DNA of 64,000 bases from assembly GCA_023229545.1 (NCBI GenBank), contig JALNZB010000017.1, positions 12,907-76,906 on the forward strand. Reading direction: 5' to 3'. A program made the translations under genes and the position numbers. This stretch comes from Sulfuritalea sp. GTDB lineage: Bacteria > Pseudomonadota > Gammaproteobacteria > Burkholderiales > Rhodocyclaceae. Shown here in pieces: positions 7,084-14,836 of this stretch (the first letter of the stretch is position 1; each line of letters begins with the position of its first letter). The notes beneath the pieces were generated by a model. The model had not been told where the DNA came from. It searched no databases and saw nothing but the letters and a program-made list of their open reading frames with translations.

Positions 7084-9810
7084 ATGACAAGTCCACCTGG
7101 TCCACCGACTATTCCACCGACCGAGGCTGACGCCACGCCTTGGCACGCCCTGTCCGCCGCCGACGCGCTGGCCCGCCACAACGTCGACCCGGAACACGGT
7201 CTGGCCGAGGATGAAGCCGCCACCCGGCTGCTGCGCCATGGTCCCAACCGTCTCCGCCCACAGGCCGGACGCAGTGCGCTGAAGCGCTTCCTGAACCAGT
7301 TGACGCAGCCGCTGGTGCTGGTGCTGATCGGCTCCGGCATCGTCACCTCGGGCCTGGGCGAATGGGTCGACAGCGCCGTGATTTTCGGCGTGGTGGCGGT
7401 CAATGCCGTAATCGGCTACTTGCAGGAAGGCAAGGCCGAGGCGGCGCTGGCGGCGCTGGCGCGCGCCCTGGCGACCGAGGTCACGGTGTTGCGCGGCGGC
7501 AAGAAGCGGCGCATGGACGCGGTGCATCTGGTGCCCGGCGACGTGGTCTGGCTTGCCGCCGGCGACAAGGTACCGGCCGATCTGCGCATCGTCTCCGGCA
7601 AGCAATTGCGCACCGTCGAGGCGCAGCTCACCGGCGAGGCGTCGCCGATCGACAAGCATCACGACACGCTGCCCGACGACACCCTGCTCGCCGACCGCCG
7701 CAACATGGGTTATGCCGGCACCACCGTGGTCGCCGGCCAGGGCCACGGTCTGGTCGTCGCCACGGCGGACGCCACCGAGACCGGACGCATTTCGGGCCTG
7801 ATCGCCAGCGCGCCGGAAATCGCCACGCCGTTGACGAAGAAGATGGGCGAATTCGCCGGCCTGCTGCTGTGGGTAATCCTTGGTCTCGCCGCACTCACCT
7901 TCGTCGTCGGCGTGCTGCGCGGCGAATCAATTGCGTACATGCTGGTGGCCGCCGTGGCGCTGGCCGTCGGCGCCATTCCCGAGGGGCTGCCGGCGGCCAT
8001 GAGCATCACCCTGGCCATCGGCGTCAGCCGCATGGCGAAACGGCGCGCCATCATCCGCCATCTGCCGGCGGTGGAAGCGCTGGGCAGCACCACGGTGATC
8101 TGTTCCGACAAGACCGGCACGCTCACCGAAAACGCCATGACCGTCACCGAACTGTGGGCCGGCGGCGAACGCTTCGGCGTCAGCGGACAGGGCTACAAGC
8201 CGGAAGGCGAGTTGCGCGGTATGGGCAATATCGCCGCATCGCCAGCGCCGACTTTTCTTCGCGAAACCCTGCTGGCCGGCGCGCTCTGCAACGACGCCAC
8301 GCTCTACCACGAGCACCGCCAATGGCAGATCACCGGCGATCCGACCGAAGCCGCGTTGCTGGTGGTGGCGCGCAAATGCGGGCTGGACGAAGCCACGCTG
8401 CGCAATGTATTCCCGCGCCAGGACGAGCTGCCCTTCGATGCGGCGCGGCAGACCATGGCCACGCTGCACGCGGTCGAAGGTCGATCGGTGGCCTACATCA
8501 AGGGCGCGCTGGAAAAACTGCTGCCCGCCTGCCGCAACATGCTGGCCGCAGACGGCAACGAAATCCCGCTCGATGCAGCGACAGTCGAAGCCGCCGCCGC
8601 ACTTATGACGGCGCGCGGCCTGCGCGTACTGGCTCTGGCGCGACGGCAGTTGGCCACTGACGAAACGCTGAATGAAGCCAGCATCAACACCGACCTGGTG
8701 TTGCTCGGTCTGGTCGGCATGATCGACCCGCCGCGCCAGCAGGCCATCGCCGCCGTGCGCACCTGTCATGCCGCAGGTATTGTGGTGAAAATGATCACCG
8801 GCGACCATGCCGACACCGCGCGGGCGATTGCCGTACAGGTCAGCATCGTCAAGGAAGGCGACGCGGTCCAGGTGCTGACTGGTCGCGATTTGGCGCAACT
8901 CGACGATGAAGCCTTGAAGGCCACCGTGCGCGACGTGAATGTTTTCGCCCGCGTCGAACCGGAACAGAAGCTGCGCCTGGTACGCGCCCTGCAAGCCGGC
9001 GGCGAAGTCGTGGCAATGACCGGCGACGGCGTCAACGACGCCCCGGCGCTGAAGCAGGCCGACATCGGCATCGCCATGGGCATGGGCGGCACCGACGTAG
9101 CCAAGGAAGCGGCGGCGATGGTGCTCACCGACGACAACTTCGCCACCATCGAAGCTGCCATCGAAGAAGGGCGCGGCATCTATGACAATCTGGTGAAGTT
9201 CATCACCTGGACCTTGCCCACCAACTTCGGCGAAGGCCTGGTCATCCTCGCCGCCATCGTCGCCGGCGTCACGCTGCCGATCACGCCGCTGCAAATTCTC
9301 TGGATCAACATGACCACCGCCGTGCTGCTCGGCCTGCCGCTGGCCTTCGAGCCGGCCGAGCGCGGCATCATGCAGCGACCGCCGCGACCGCCCGGGGCGC
9401 CGGTGCTCGATGCCATCCTGATCGAGCGCGTGATGCTGGTCGGCCTCCTGATGCTGGCCGGCTCCTTCGGCATGTTCCTGCTGGCGCTGGAGCGCGGTCA
9501 GACCATGGCCGAGGCGCGCACCATCGCCATGAACGTGTTCGTCGCCATCGAAGCCGTCTACCTGTTCAACTGCCGCTCGCTGCGCCTGCCAGTGACCGCC
9601 GTCGCCGCCTTCTCCAACCCGTGGATATGGTGGGGCGTCGGCCTGCAAGTCGCACTACAACTGGCGATCACCTACGCCGCGCCACTCAACGCGGCCTTCG
9701 CCACCGCCCCGATCAACGCCCGCGCCTGGGGCGAGATCGCCGTCATCGCACTGCTGGCGATGGGCGTCATCGAACTGGAAAAGCGCTGGCGGGCAACAGC
9801 GCAGGCCTGA
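7084..9810 (+). CDS. P-type (P2) cation-transporting ATPase
   Basis: A 908-residue integral membrane ion pump. An N-terminal cation-ATPase domain (about 15-80) is followed by the first transmembrane pair, the actuator domain with TGEAS, the PEGLP membrane motif, the phosphorylation site DKTGTLTEN, an ATP-binding domain, the hinge GDGVNDAPALKQAD, and C-terminal transmembrane helices. Length and the PEGLP motif fit P2 pumps (Ca2+-like, Na+/K+-like or PMA-like); the exact ion cannot be told by eye. No heavy-metal CPC motif or N-terminal metal-binding domain is present. The ATG at 7084 has no clear ribosome-binding site and sits about 10 bases after a CATAAT hexamer, so the transcript might be nearly leaderless. 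It is a single gene, convergent with the response regulator downstream. Confidence 0.92.
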   Translation: MTSPPGPPTIPPTEADATPWHALSAADALARHNVDPEHGLAEDEAATRLLRHGPNRLRPQAGRSALKRFLNQLTQPLVLVLIGSGIVTSGLGEWVDSAVIFGVVAVNAVIGYLQEGKAEAALAALARALATEVTVLRGGKKRRMDAVHLVPGDVVWLAAGDKVPADLRIVSGKQLRTVEAQLTGEASPIDKHHDTLPDDTLLADRRNMGYAGTTVVAGQGHGLVVATADATETGRISGLIASAPEIATPLTKKMGEFAGLLLWVILGLAALTFVVGVLRGESIAYMLVAAVALAVGAIPEGLPAAMSITLAIGVSRMAKRRAIIRHLPAVEALGSTTVICSDKTGTLTENAMTVTELWAGGERFGVSGQGYKPEGELRGMGNIAASPAPTFLRETLLAGALCNDATLYHEHRQWQITGDPTEAALLVVARKCGLDEATLRNVFPRQDELPFDAARQTMATLHAVEGRSVAYIKGALEKLLPACRNMLAADGNEIPLDAATVEAAAALMTARGLRVLALARRQLATDETLNEASINTDLVLLGLVGMIDPPRQQAIAAVRTCHAAGIVVKMITGDHADTARAIAVQVSIVKEGDAVQVLTGRDLAQLDDEALKATVRDVNVFARVEPEQKLRLVRALQAGGEVVAMTGDGVNDAPALKQADIGIAMGMGGTDVAKEAAAMVLTDDNFATIEAAIEEGRGIYDNLVKFITWTLPTNFGEGLVILAAIVAGVTLPITPLQILWINMTTAVLLGLPLAFEPAERGIMQRPPRPPGAPVLDAILIERVMLVGLLMLAGSFGMFLLALERGQTMAEARTIAMNVFVAIEAVYLFNCRSLRLPVTAVAAFSNPWIWWGVGLQVALQLAITYAAPLNAAFATAPINARAWGEIAVIALLAMGVIELEKRWRATAQA

Positions 9811-9849
9811 AGCGGGGGCAGGCAAAAGTCGGCGCTGGCGGCACGGCGC

Positions 9850-10506
9850 CTACTTTTTCTCCGGTCGTCCCGCCACGCCGTGCTGCACCGCCATCAGGGC
9901 GGCCTCGGTACGCGAGCGCACTTGCAGCTTTTGCAGGATGACGGTGATGTGGTGCTTGACGGTTTTTTCCGCCAAATGCAAGCGCTCGCCAATTTCGCGA
10001 TTGGTCAGCCCCTGGCTCAGCCATTCGAGCACGCCGGTCTCGCGCGTGGTGAGCGTGGCGAAGGCATCGGGCGGGCGCGGGCGGGAGAATTCGGTCAGCA
10101 TCTCGGCCGCCAGGGTCGGCGTAACATAAGCCTCGCCAGTCGCCACGTTGCGCACGATGGTGCGCAACTCGCCCGCCGACACGCCCTTGAGCACATAGCC
10201 GTGCGCGCCCGCCTTGAGCGCGTCCAGCAGGCTTTCCGGGGTTTCAGACATGGTCAGCATCATGATGCGCACATGCGGCAGGGCGGCGGCAATTTGCGCG
10301 GCCGCGGCGATGCCGCCCATGCCCGGCATGCTCACGTCCAGCAGCACCATGTCCGGGTTGAGGGAAAGCGCCAGTTCCACGGCCTCTTCGCCGCTGCCCG
10401 CCTGGGCGATCACATCGAAGTCCGGCGACGCCGCCAGCGAATTGGCGACGCCTTCGCGAAACAGCGGATGGTCATCGCCCAGCAGGATGCGAATCGGCGC
10501 GGTCAT
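9850..10506 (-). CDS. NarL/FixJ-family response regulator
   Basis: A 218-residue regulator. The receiver domain (about 1-120) has the acidic pair GDDHPLFREG, phospho-acceptor Asp in MVLLDVSMPGMGG, and Lys in HGYVLKGVSAGE. The C-terminal LuxR-type helix-turn-helix (about 145-205) contains LTTRETGVLEWLSQGLTNRE and KTVKHHITVILQKL. Its start overlaps the stop of the kinase gene (ATGA, 10506-10503), so the two are coupled. The pair is divergent from the multihaem cytochrome module at 12086 and is a natural candidate for its regulator, comparable to NarXL-type control of anaerobic respiration. That link is inferred from position. Confidence 0.92.
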   Translation of the reverse strand: MTAPIRILLGDDHPLFREGVANSLAASPDFDVIAQAGSGEEAVELALSLNPDMVLLDVSMPGMGGIAAAAQIAAALPHVRIMMLTMSETPESLLDALKAGAHGYVLKGVSAGELRTIVRNVATGEAYVTPTLAAEMLTEFSRPRPPDAFATLTTRETGVLEWLSQGLTNREIGERLHLAEKTVKHHITVILQKLQVRSRTEAALMAVQHGVAGRPEKK

Positions 10507-11966
10507 GACATTTCCTCGCCGGACAAGGGCAGGCCAGCCAGGACGCGCGTCCCGCGTCCCGGCGCCGATTCGATTTCGCAGGTGCCGCCGAGCAGGCGCA
10601 CGCGTTCCAACATGAAGGCCAGACCCAGCCGTCCCGAACGCGCCGCAACGTGCGGGTCGAAACCGGCGCCGTCGTCGGCGACCTCGATGCGTACCAGACC
10701 GTCGTCGCGCCAGACGCGCACACGCGGTGGGCCGCCCAGGGCGTGACGATGACTGTTCGACATGGACTCCTGCAGCAGGCGATAGACGGTGATCTTGGTC
10801 GCCAGAGCGGCATCATTCGGGATCTCCTCGATGTCCGCCTCGACCTTGAGTCCAAATTGGCGCTCGAAATCGCGCACGGCGCGGCGCGCGGTCTCGGTGA
10901 TGGACAGCGAGGCGATGCCCGGCATGCCCAGGCCGGCGGCGATATTGCGCAAGTCGTCGAGGGAAGAGCGCAGCGCCCCCTGGATCGCCTTCAAGTCAGG
11001 CGGAGACTGATTGGCGGAATCGTCACAACCGCCACCGGCTGCCACCATCTCGTCGAAGCGCATCAGGGCGAAGGCCAGTGACTGCGCCGGCCCGTCGTGC
11101 AGGTCGGCGGCGACGCGATGCAGGAACTGCTCGTTGAGCGTCGTGGTTGCCGCGCCGGCTTCGCCGAGCCGGGCGCGCATGCGCTCGTTTTCCCCGAACG
11201 CGGCGCGCAATTGCTGCAACTGATGGCGCAGGTCGTCGCGTTGTTGCACGATGGTGTCGTTGGCGCGGTGCACCTGCACGAAGAGCAGAAGAAAAATCGC
11301 CAGCGTGGCGACGCCCACCAGTACCCAGCTGCGCTGCTGGGCGCTGCGAATATCGCGATCGAGATTTTCCGTCGAGTGATAGAACTCGGCGACCGCGATC
11401 ACTTCGCCCCCCGCAGCTGCGCGCACCGGGACATAGACCTCCAGCAGGTGCTGCCATTGCGTGCGCTCGGCGGCGTGTTCCGCCTCGTCGAGATCGGTAA
11501 TGTGTGCCGTCACCGTGCCGGCGAAAGCGGCGGCGAGCGCACCATCGACGGGGAAGCGCTGGCCAACCAGGCTGTGGTCGTTGCTGTAGCGAATGACGCC
11601 ATCGGCATCCCACAACTTGAAACGCACGACCTTGCGCCGCAGCGGCCCTTCGTTGAATATCTGGTCGAGTGCGACATGCGTTGCGGGCGCCGCCAGCGCA
11701 CTGCCGGGATCATGGCGCAATTGCGCGGCAAGAATGCTTTCTACATAGATCGCCGCCACTGCGGCGGCGCGATTGACGGCGCTGCGTTCGATTTCCATGC
11801 CGAGCCAACTGCCGATGATGGCCATGCCAAGTATCAGCAAGGCGGAACCGACCAGCAAAAACTGGCGCGAAAAACTCATCCGCTCGAAAGGGCGGTCGGC
11901 GCTTGTCTCGGGAGGCACAACGGATAAGTTTTGATCGCGGCTTTGCATTGGCAGCGATGGTAGCAT
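10503..11966 (-). CDS. NarX/NreB-type sensor histidine kinase (HisKA_3)
   Basis: A 487-residue membrane kinase. Transmembrane segment 1 is at about 33-55 and segment 2 at about 208-230; between them is a roughly 150-residue periplasmic sensor region. A coiled linker with many Glu/Arg follows, then the HisKA_3 phospho-acceptor motif AADLHDGPAQSLAFAL, and a HATPase domain with ESMSNSHRHALGG and VADDGAGFDP. This kinase class partners NarL-type regulators, here the gene it overlaps. The start at 11966 (ATG) is uncertain, as a second ATG at 11948 also fits and neither has a strong ribosome-binding site. No haem or iron-sulphur cysteine cluster is seen, so the signal is unknown. Confidence 0.9.
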   Translation of the reverse strand: MLPSLPMQSRDQNLSVVPPETSADRPFERMSFSRQFLLVGSALLILGMAIIGSWLGMEIERSAVNRAAAVAAIYVESILAAQLRHDPGSALAAPATHVALDQIFNEGPLRRKVVRFKLWDADGVIRYSNDHSLVGQRFPVDGALAAAFAGTVTAHITDLDEAEHAAERTQWQHLLEVYVPVRAAAGGEVIAVAEFYHSTENLDRDIRSAQQRSWVLVGVATLAIFLLLFVQVHRANDTIVQQRDDLRHQLQQLRAAFGENERMRARLGEAGAATTTLNEQFLHRVAADLHDGPAQSLAFALMRFDEMVAAGGGCDDSANQSPPDLKAIQGALRSSLDDLRNIAAGLGMPGIASLSITETARRAVRDFERQFGLKVEADIEEIPNDAALATKITVYRLLQESMSNSHRHALGGPPRVRVWRDDGLVRIEVADDGAGFDPHVAARSGRLGLAFMLERVRLLGGTCEIESAPGRGTRVLAGLPLSGEEMS

Positions 11967-11970
11967 CCAA

Positions 11971-12004
11971 GGTCTGGTTCGTATCAGACCAAAGTCCGAT
12001 CGGA
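11971..12004. promoter_or_regulatory. Inverted repeats between kinase gene and cytochrome operon
   Basis: The divergent region contains GGTCTG/CAGACC arms (11971-11976 and 11985-11990, 8-base spacer) and, 5 bases on, the perfect palindrome TCCGATCGGA (11995-12004). These are plausible operator sites controlling the cytochrome operon and/or the two-component system. No convincing sigma70 -35/-10 pair was found here, which would be consistent with activator dependence. Low confidence. Confidence 0.3.
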
Positions 12005-12085
12005 TCGCGGCTCACGCCCCTAGCCGGATAGCAAAAAAGCACGGAAAATCATCGGATCGCATTTTTTTAACCGAGGGAGACTGAC

Positions 12086-12811
12086 ATGTCCTATCGCACA
12101 ACGCATCGCACCCTGCGCCAACTGGCCATTGGCGTACTTACCGGCCTGCTCGGGCTGAGCGCAAGCTACACGGTTGCAGCGGCCGAAACCGAATCGGCCA
12201 TCGCCCGCGGCGGTCGCCTTTACGACAAGTATTTCGCCGAAAACAAGACATCCAAGCCGGATGCGGATCACGCCAGCTACCCGCACAAAGGCGGCAAGTA
12301 CGGCAAGGATACCTCCTGGCGCTGCAAGGAATGCCACGGCTGGGATTACAAGGGCAAGGACGGCGCCTACGCCAGCGGCGGCCACGCCACCGGCATCAAG
12401 GGCATCAACGGCGCGGCAGGCAAGGCTCCAGCCGCCATCGTCGCCATCCTGAAGGACGCCAAGCACGGCTATACCGACAAACAGCTTTCCGCCAAAGACA
12501 TGGAAGATCTGGCGCTGTTCGTCAGCAAGGGCCAGATCGACACCAGCAAGTATGTTGCCGACAAGAAGGCCAAGGGCAACGCCGCCAAGGGCGAGGTGTA
12601 CTTCAATACCATTTGCGCCGGTTGTCACGGCACCGACGGCAAGAAGATCAAGGATGCGCCGCCGCTCGGCTCGGTCGCCGACAACGCCCCCGAGATGTTG
12701 CACAAGATCATGAACGGCCAGGCGGCCGAGTCGATGCCCGCGTTGCGCGCACTCGATCCGCAAATCTCCGTGGATATCGCCAGCTACCTGACGCAACTAC
12801 CCAAGAAGTAA
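12086..12811 (+). CDS. Periplasmic dihaem c-type cytochrome
   Basis: A 241-residue secreted cytochrome. The N-terminus is a signal peptide (RQLAIGVLTGLLGLSASY, cleavage near AAA-ET about residue 33). Two haem-binding motifs are present: CKECH at 80-84 within the unusual context WRCKECHGWDYKG, and CAGCH at 177-181 within a conventional class-I cytochrome c context (NTICAGCHGTDG) with a later Met candidate ligand in ESMPAL. ATG 12086 has GGGAGA about 5 bases upstream. It is the first gene of a cytochrome module with a NapC-like protein and a double-length paralogue, so it probably shuttles electrons in the periplasm. The terminal partner (oxidase or reductase) is not in the window. Confidence 0.88.
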   Translation: MSYRTTHRTLRQLAIGVLTGLLGLSASYTVAAAETESAIARGGRLYDKYFAENKTSKPDADHASYPHKGGKYGKDTSWRCKECHGWDYKGKDGAYASGGHATGIKGINGAAGKAPAAIVAILKDAKHGYTDKQLSAKDMEDLALFVSKGQIDTSKYVADKKAKGNAAKGEVYFNTICAGCHGTDGKKIKDAPPLGSVADNAPEMLHKIMNGQAAESMPALRALDPQISVDIASYLTQLPKK

Positions 12812-12837
12812 GCCGGCAGCGACGGTCTTGAACCTAC

Positions 12838-12861
12838 CGTGGGCGACAATAGTCGCCCACG
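12838..12861 (+). terminator. Hairpin after the dihaem cytochrome gene
   Basis: A 10-bp perfect stem (CGTGGGCGAC / GTCGCCCACG) with an AATA loop lies 27 bases after the cytochrome stop and is followed only by a weak T-rich stretch (TTCATTT). It may be an intra-operon attenuator or RNA-stability element rather than a full terminator, since the next gene begins 28 bases later. Confidence 0.55.
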
Positions 12862-12889
12862 TTCATTTACCCGAATCCGAATTTCACCC

Positions 12890-13447
12890 ATGCTGAAAAA
12901 ACTCTTTGCCTGGTTGCGCCGCCCCGCGCATATGGGCTACATGCTATTGATCGGTAGCGTCGGCGGCATCGTTCTCTGGAACGGCTTCAATACCGTCATG
13001 GCGTACACCAACACGCTCGAATTCTGCGTTTCCTGCCACGAGATGAGTTCGGTGCATGAGGAATACAAGCAGAGCGCTCATTACAACAATCGCTCGGGAG
13101 TGCGCGCGATCTGCTCCGATTGCCATGTACCGCGCGACTGGGGACGCAAGGTGGTGCGCAAGATCAAGGCGTCGAGCGAGATCTACCACAAGCTGATTGG
13201 CAGCATCGACACGCCGGAAAAGTTCGAGGCCAAGCGCCTTGTTCTGGCCGAGCGCGTATGGAAAGAAATGACCGAGAACAATTCGCGCGAATGCCGCAAC
13301 TGCCATGCGTTCACCAGCATGAATTTTCACAAGCAGAGTCAGCGCGCACGCGAAAAAATGGAAGAGGCGATGAACAAGAACACGCCCTGCATCGAATGTC
13401 ACAAGGGCATCGCGCACACGAAGCCGGTTGCGCCTCGCGACGACTGA
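12890..13447 (+). CDS. NapC/NirT-family tetrahaem quinol dehydrogenase
   Basis: A 185-residue membrane-anchored cytochrome: one N-terminal transmembrane helix (about 15-38) followed by four CXXCH motifs at 46-50 (CVSCH), 75-79 (CSDCH), 135-139 (CRNCH) and 167-171 (CIECH), the standard NapC/NirT layout. Such proteins oxidise menaquinol or ubiquinol and hand electrons to periplasmic reductases. A longer in-frame GTG start at 12839 was rejected because it falls inside the hairpin at 12838-12861 and adds residues unlike the family. No strong ribosome-binding site precedes ATG 12890. The flanking dihaem and tetrahaem cytochromes are the likely electron acceptors; no NapA, NirS or similar reductase is nearby. 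Confidence 0.9.
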   Translation: MLKKLFAWLRRPAHMGYMLLIGSVGGIVLWNGFNTVMAYTNTLEFCVSCHEMSSVHEEYKQSAHYNNRSGVRAICSDCHVPRDWGRKVVRKIKASSEIYHKLIGSIDTPEKFEAKRLVLAERVWKEMTENNSRECRNCHAFTSMNFHKQSQRAREKMEEAMNKNTPCIECHKGIAHTKPVAPRDD

Positions 13448-13490
13448 GCGGCAGAGTACCGACAACACCGATGATGGAGCAAGGTGAGAT

Positions 13491-14792
13491 ATGAAAAGGT
13501 TTGCGCTGGCCGCTCTGGCGGCGGTAATGGGAAGCCTCGGCCCCGGACCGGCAATGGCGGTCGACGAGGGGTCGGTCGTACGCGGCGGGCGCCTGTACGA
13601 CAACTGGAACATCGAGTCAAAGAATCGACCGCCAAACGGGCCGCATCCGGCATTTACCATCAAGGGCAGCGCCGTGAGCACTACCGACACCTGGCGCTGC
13701 AGTACTTGCCACGGTTGGGACTACAAGGGCAAACATGGCTATGTCGGCATTCGTAACCGGCAGGGCGCCGATCCGTCCACCATCGTCGCGCTGCTGAAAA
13801 ATGCCACGCACCGCTACGGCGGACTCATGGGCGAGGCCAGCCTGCTCGATCTGGCCAACTTCGTCAGCCACGGCCAGATCGACACGCAGAAGCTGATCGA
13901 GACGGAACACCGCGCGAAGACCAACGTCGCCTCCTACGAAGAGTTCTATGGCACGATCTGCGCCGCCTGCCATGGTTCGGACGGCGGTCGCCTGCGCGAG
14001 GTGGCTCCCATCGGCGATGCGGCCAGGCAGCGTCCCCACGAAGTTCTGCATAACCTCATCAACGGCCATCCCGGCGATGTCATGCCGCCGCTAAGCGCGC
14101 TGGGAGGAGACTTCGCGGTGCGCATGCTGACCTACGTGCAAACCCTGCCGTCCCGCAGCATGTCGGTTTCGGTCGCACACGGCGCCCGCATGTACGACAA
14201 CTGGCAGGTCGAAACAGGCGCCCTGCCCCAAGCCTTGCCGCACCCGGCCTATCCGTCGACGGCACATTTCGCCGCCGACGCGCCCACCACATGGCGCTGC
14301 AAGGAGTGCCACGGCTGGGACTACGCGGGCAAGCAGGGGCAATATGCCTCCGGCCACCACGCCACCGGCATCAAGGGAATTCGCGGCATGGCGGGCGCCG
14401 ACCCGGCGCGGATCGTTGCCGTCCTGCGCGACAGTAAACATCGCTTCGACGCCGTGCTGAAGGCGCGTGACCTTCTGGACCTGGCAAATTTCGTCAGTGT
14501 CGGACAGATCGACATGAATGCCGCCATCGATCAGCGCGGTCGCGCACGCGGCAATGCCGCGCGCGCCGGAGCGCACTATCGCACTATCTGCGCCACCTGC
14601 CACGGCATCGATGGTCAACGCATCATCACCGCGCCGCCGCTCGGTCGCGTAGCCAGAGCGAATCCGTGGGAAGGTCTGCACAAGATCGCCAACGGCCATC
14701 CCAACGAGAAAATGCCCGCCTTGCGGAAACTCGACCCGCAGTTGCTGATCGACATCCTAGCCCATCTACAGGGATTACCGGAGACCCGCTAA
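13491..14792 (+). CDS. Periplasmic tetrahaem cytochrome, internal duplication of the dihaem protein
   Basis: A 433-residue secreted cytochrome (signal peptide to about residue 23, AMA-VD). It contains four haem motifs: CSTCH 70-74, CAACH 157-161, CKECH 270-274 and CATCH 367-371. Residues about 26-222 and 223-433 are two copies of the same module, each carrying ARGGRLYDN-like, WRC..CHGWDYxGK, DLANFV..GQID and TICA.CHG.DG blocks; both copies match the 241-residue protein at 12086. The second copy is the more similar to it (ASGHHATGIKGI). The first copy lacks part of the ATGIKG segment. It closes the module; no further gene follows on this strand before the convergent putA. Role: periplasmic electron relay or redox enzyme, substrate unknown. 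Confidence 0.88.
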   Translation: MKRFALAALAAVMGSLGPGPAMAVDEGSVVRGGRLYDNWNIESKNRPPNGPHPAFTIKGSAVSTTDTWRCSTCHGWDYKGKHGYVGIRNRQGADPSTIVALLKNATHRYGGLMGEASLLDLANFVSHGQIDTQKLIETEHRAKTNVASYEEFYGTICAACHGSDGGRLREVAPIGDAARQRPHEVLHNLINGHPGDVMPPLSALGGDFAVRMLTYVQTLPSRSMSVSVAHGARMYDNWQVETGALPQALPHPAYPSTAHFAADAPTTWRCKECHGWDYAGKQGQYASGHHATGIKGIRGMAGADPARIVAVLRDSKHRFDAVLKARDLLDLANFVSVGQIDMNAAIDQRGRARGNAARAGAHYRTICATCHGIDGQRIITAPPLGRVARANPWEGLHKIANGHPNEKMPALRKLDPQLLIDILAHLQGLPETR

Positions 14793-14836
14793 CCGCGCAA
14801 ACGCGGCGCACAGGGCGGCTTCCTGCGGCACAGCAT

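Noticed and set aside
7927..9648. 573-codon minus-strand frame inside the P-type ATPase gene
   Set aside because: Antisense shadow; the plus-strand protein carries all pump motifs.
12839..12889. Longer N-terminus for the NapC-like protein (GTG 12839)
   Set aside because: The start codon lies inside a perfect hairpin and the extra residues do not resemble NapC proteins.
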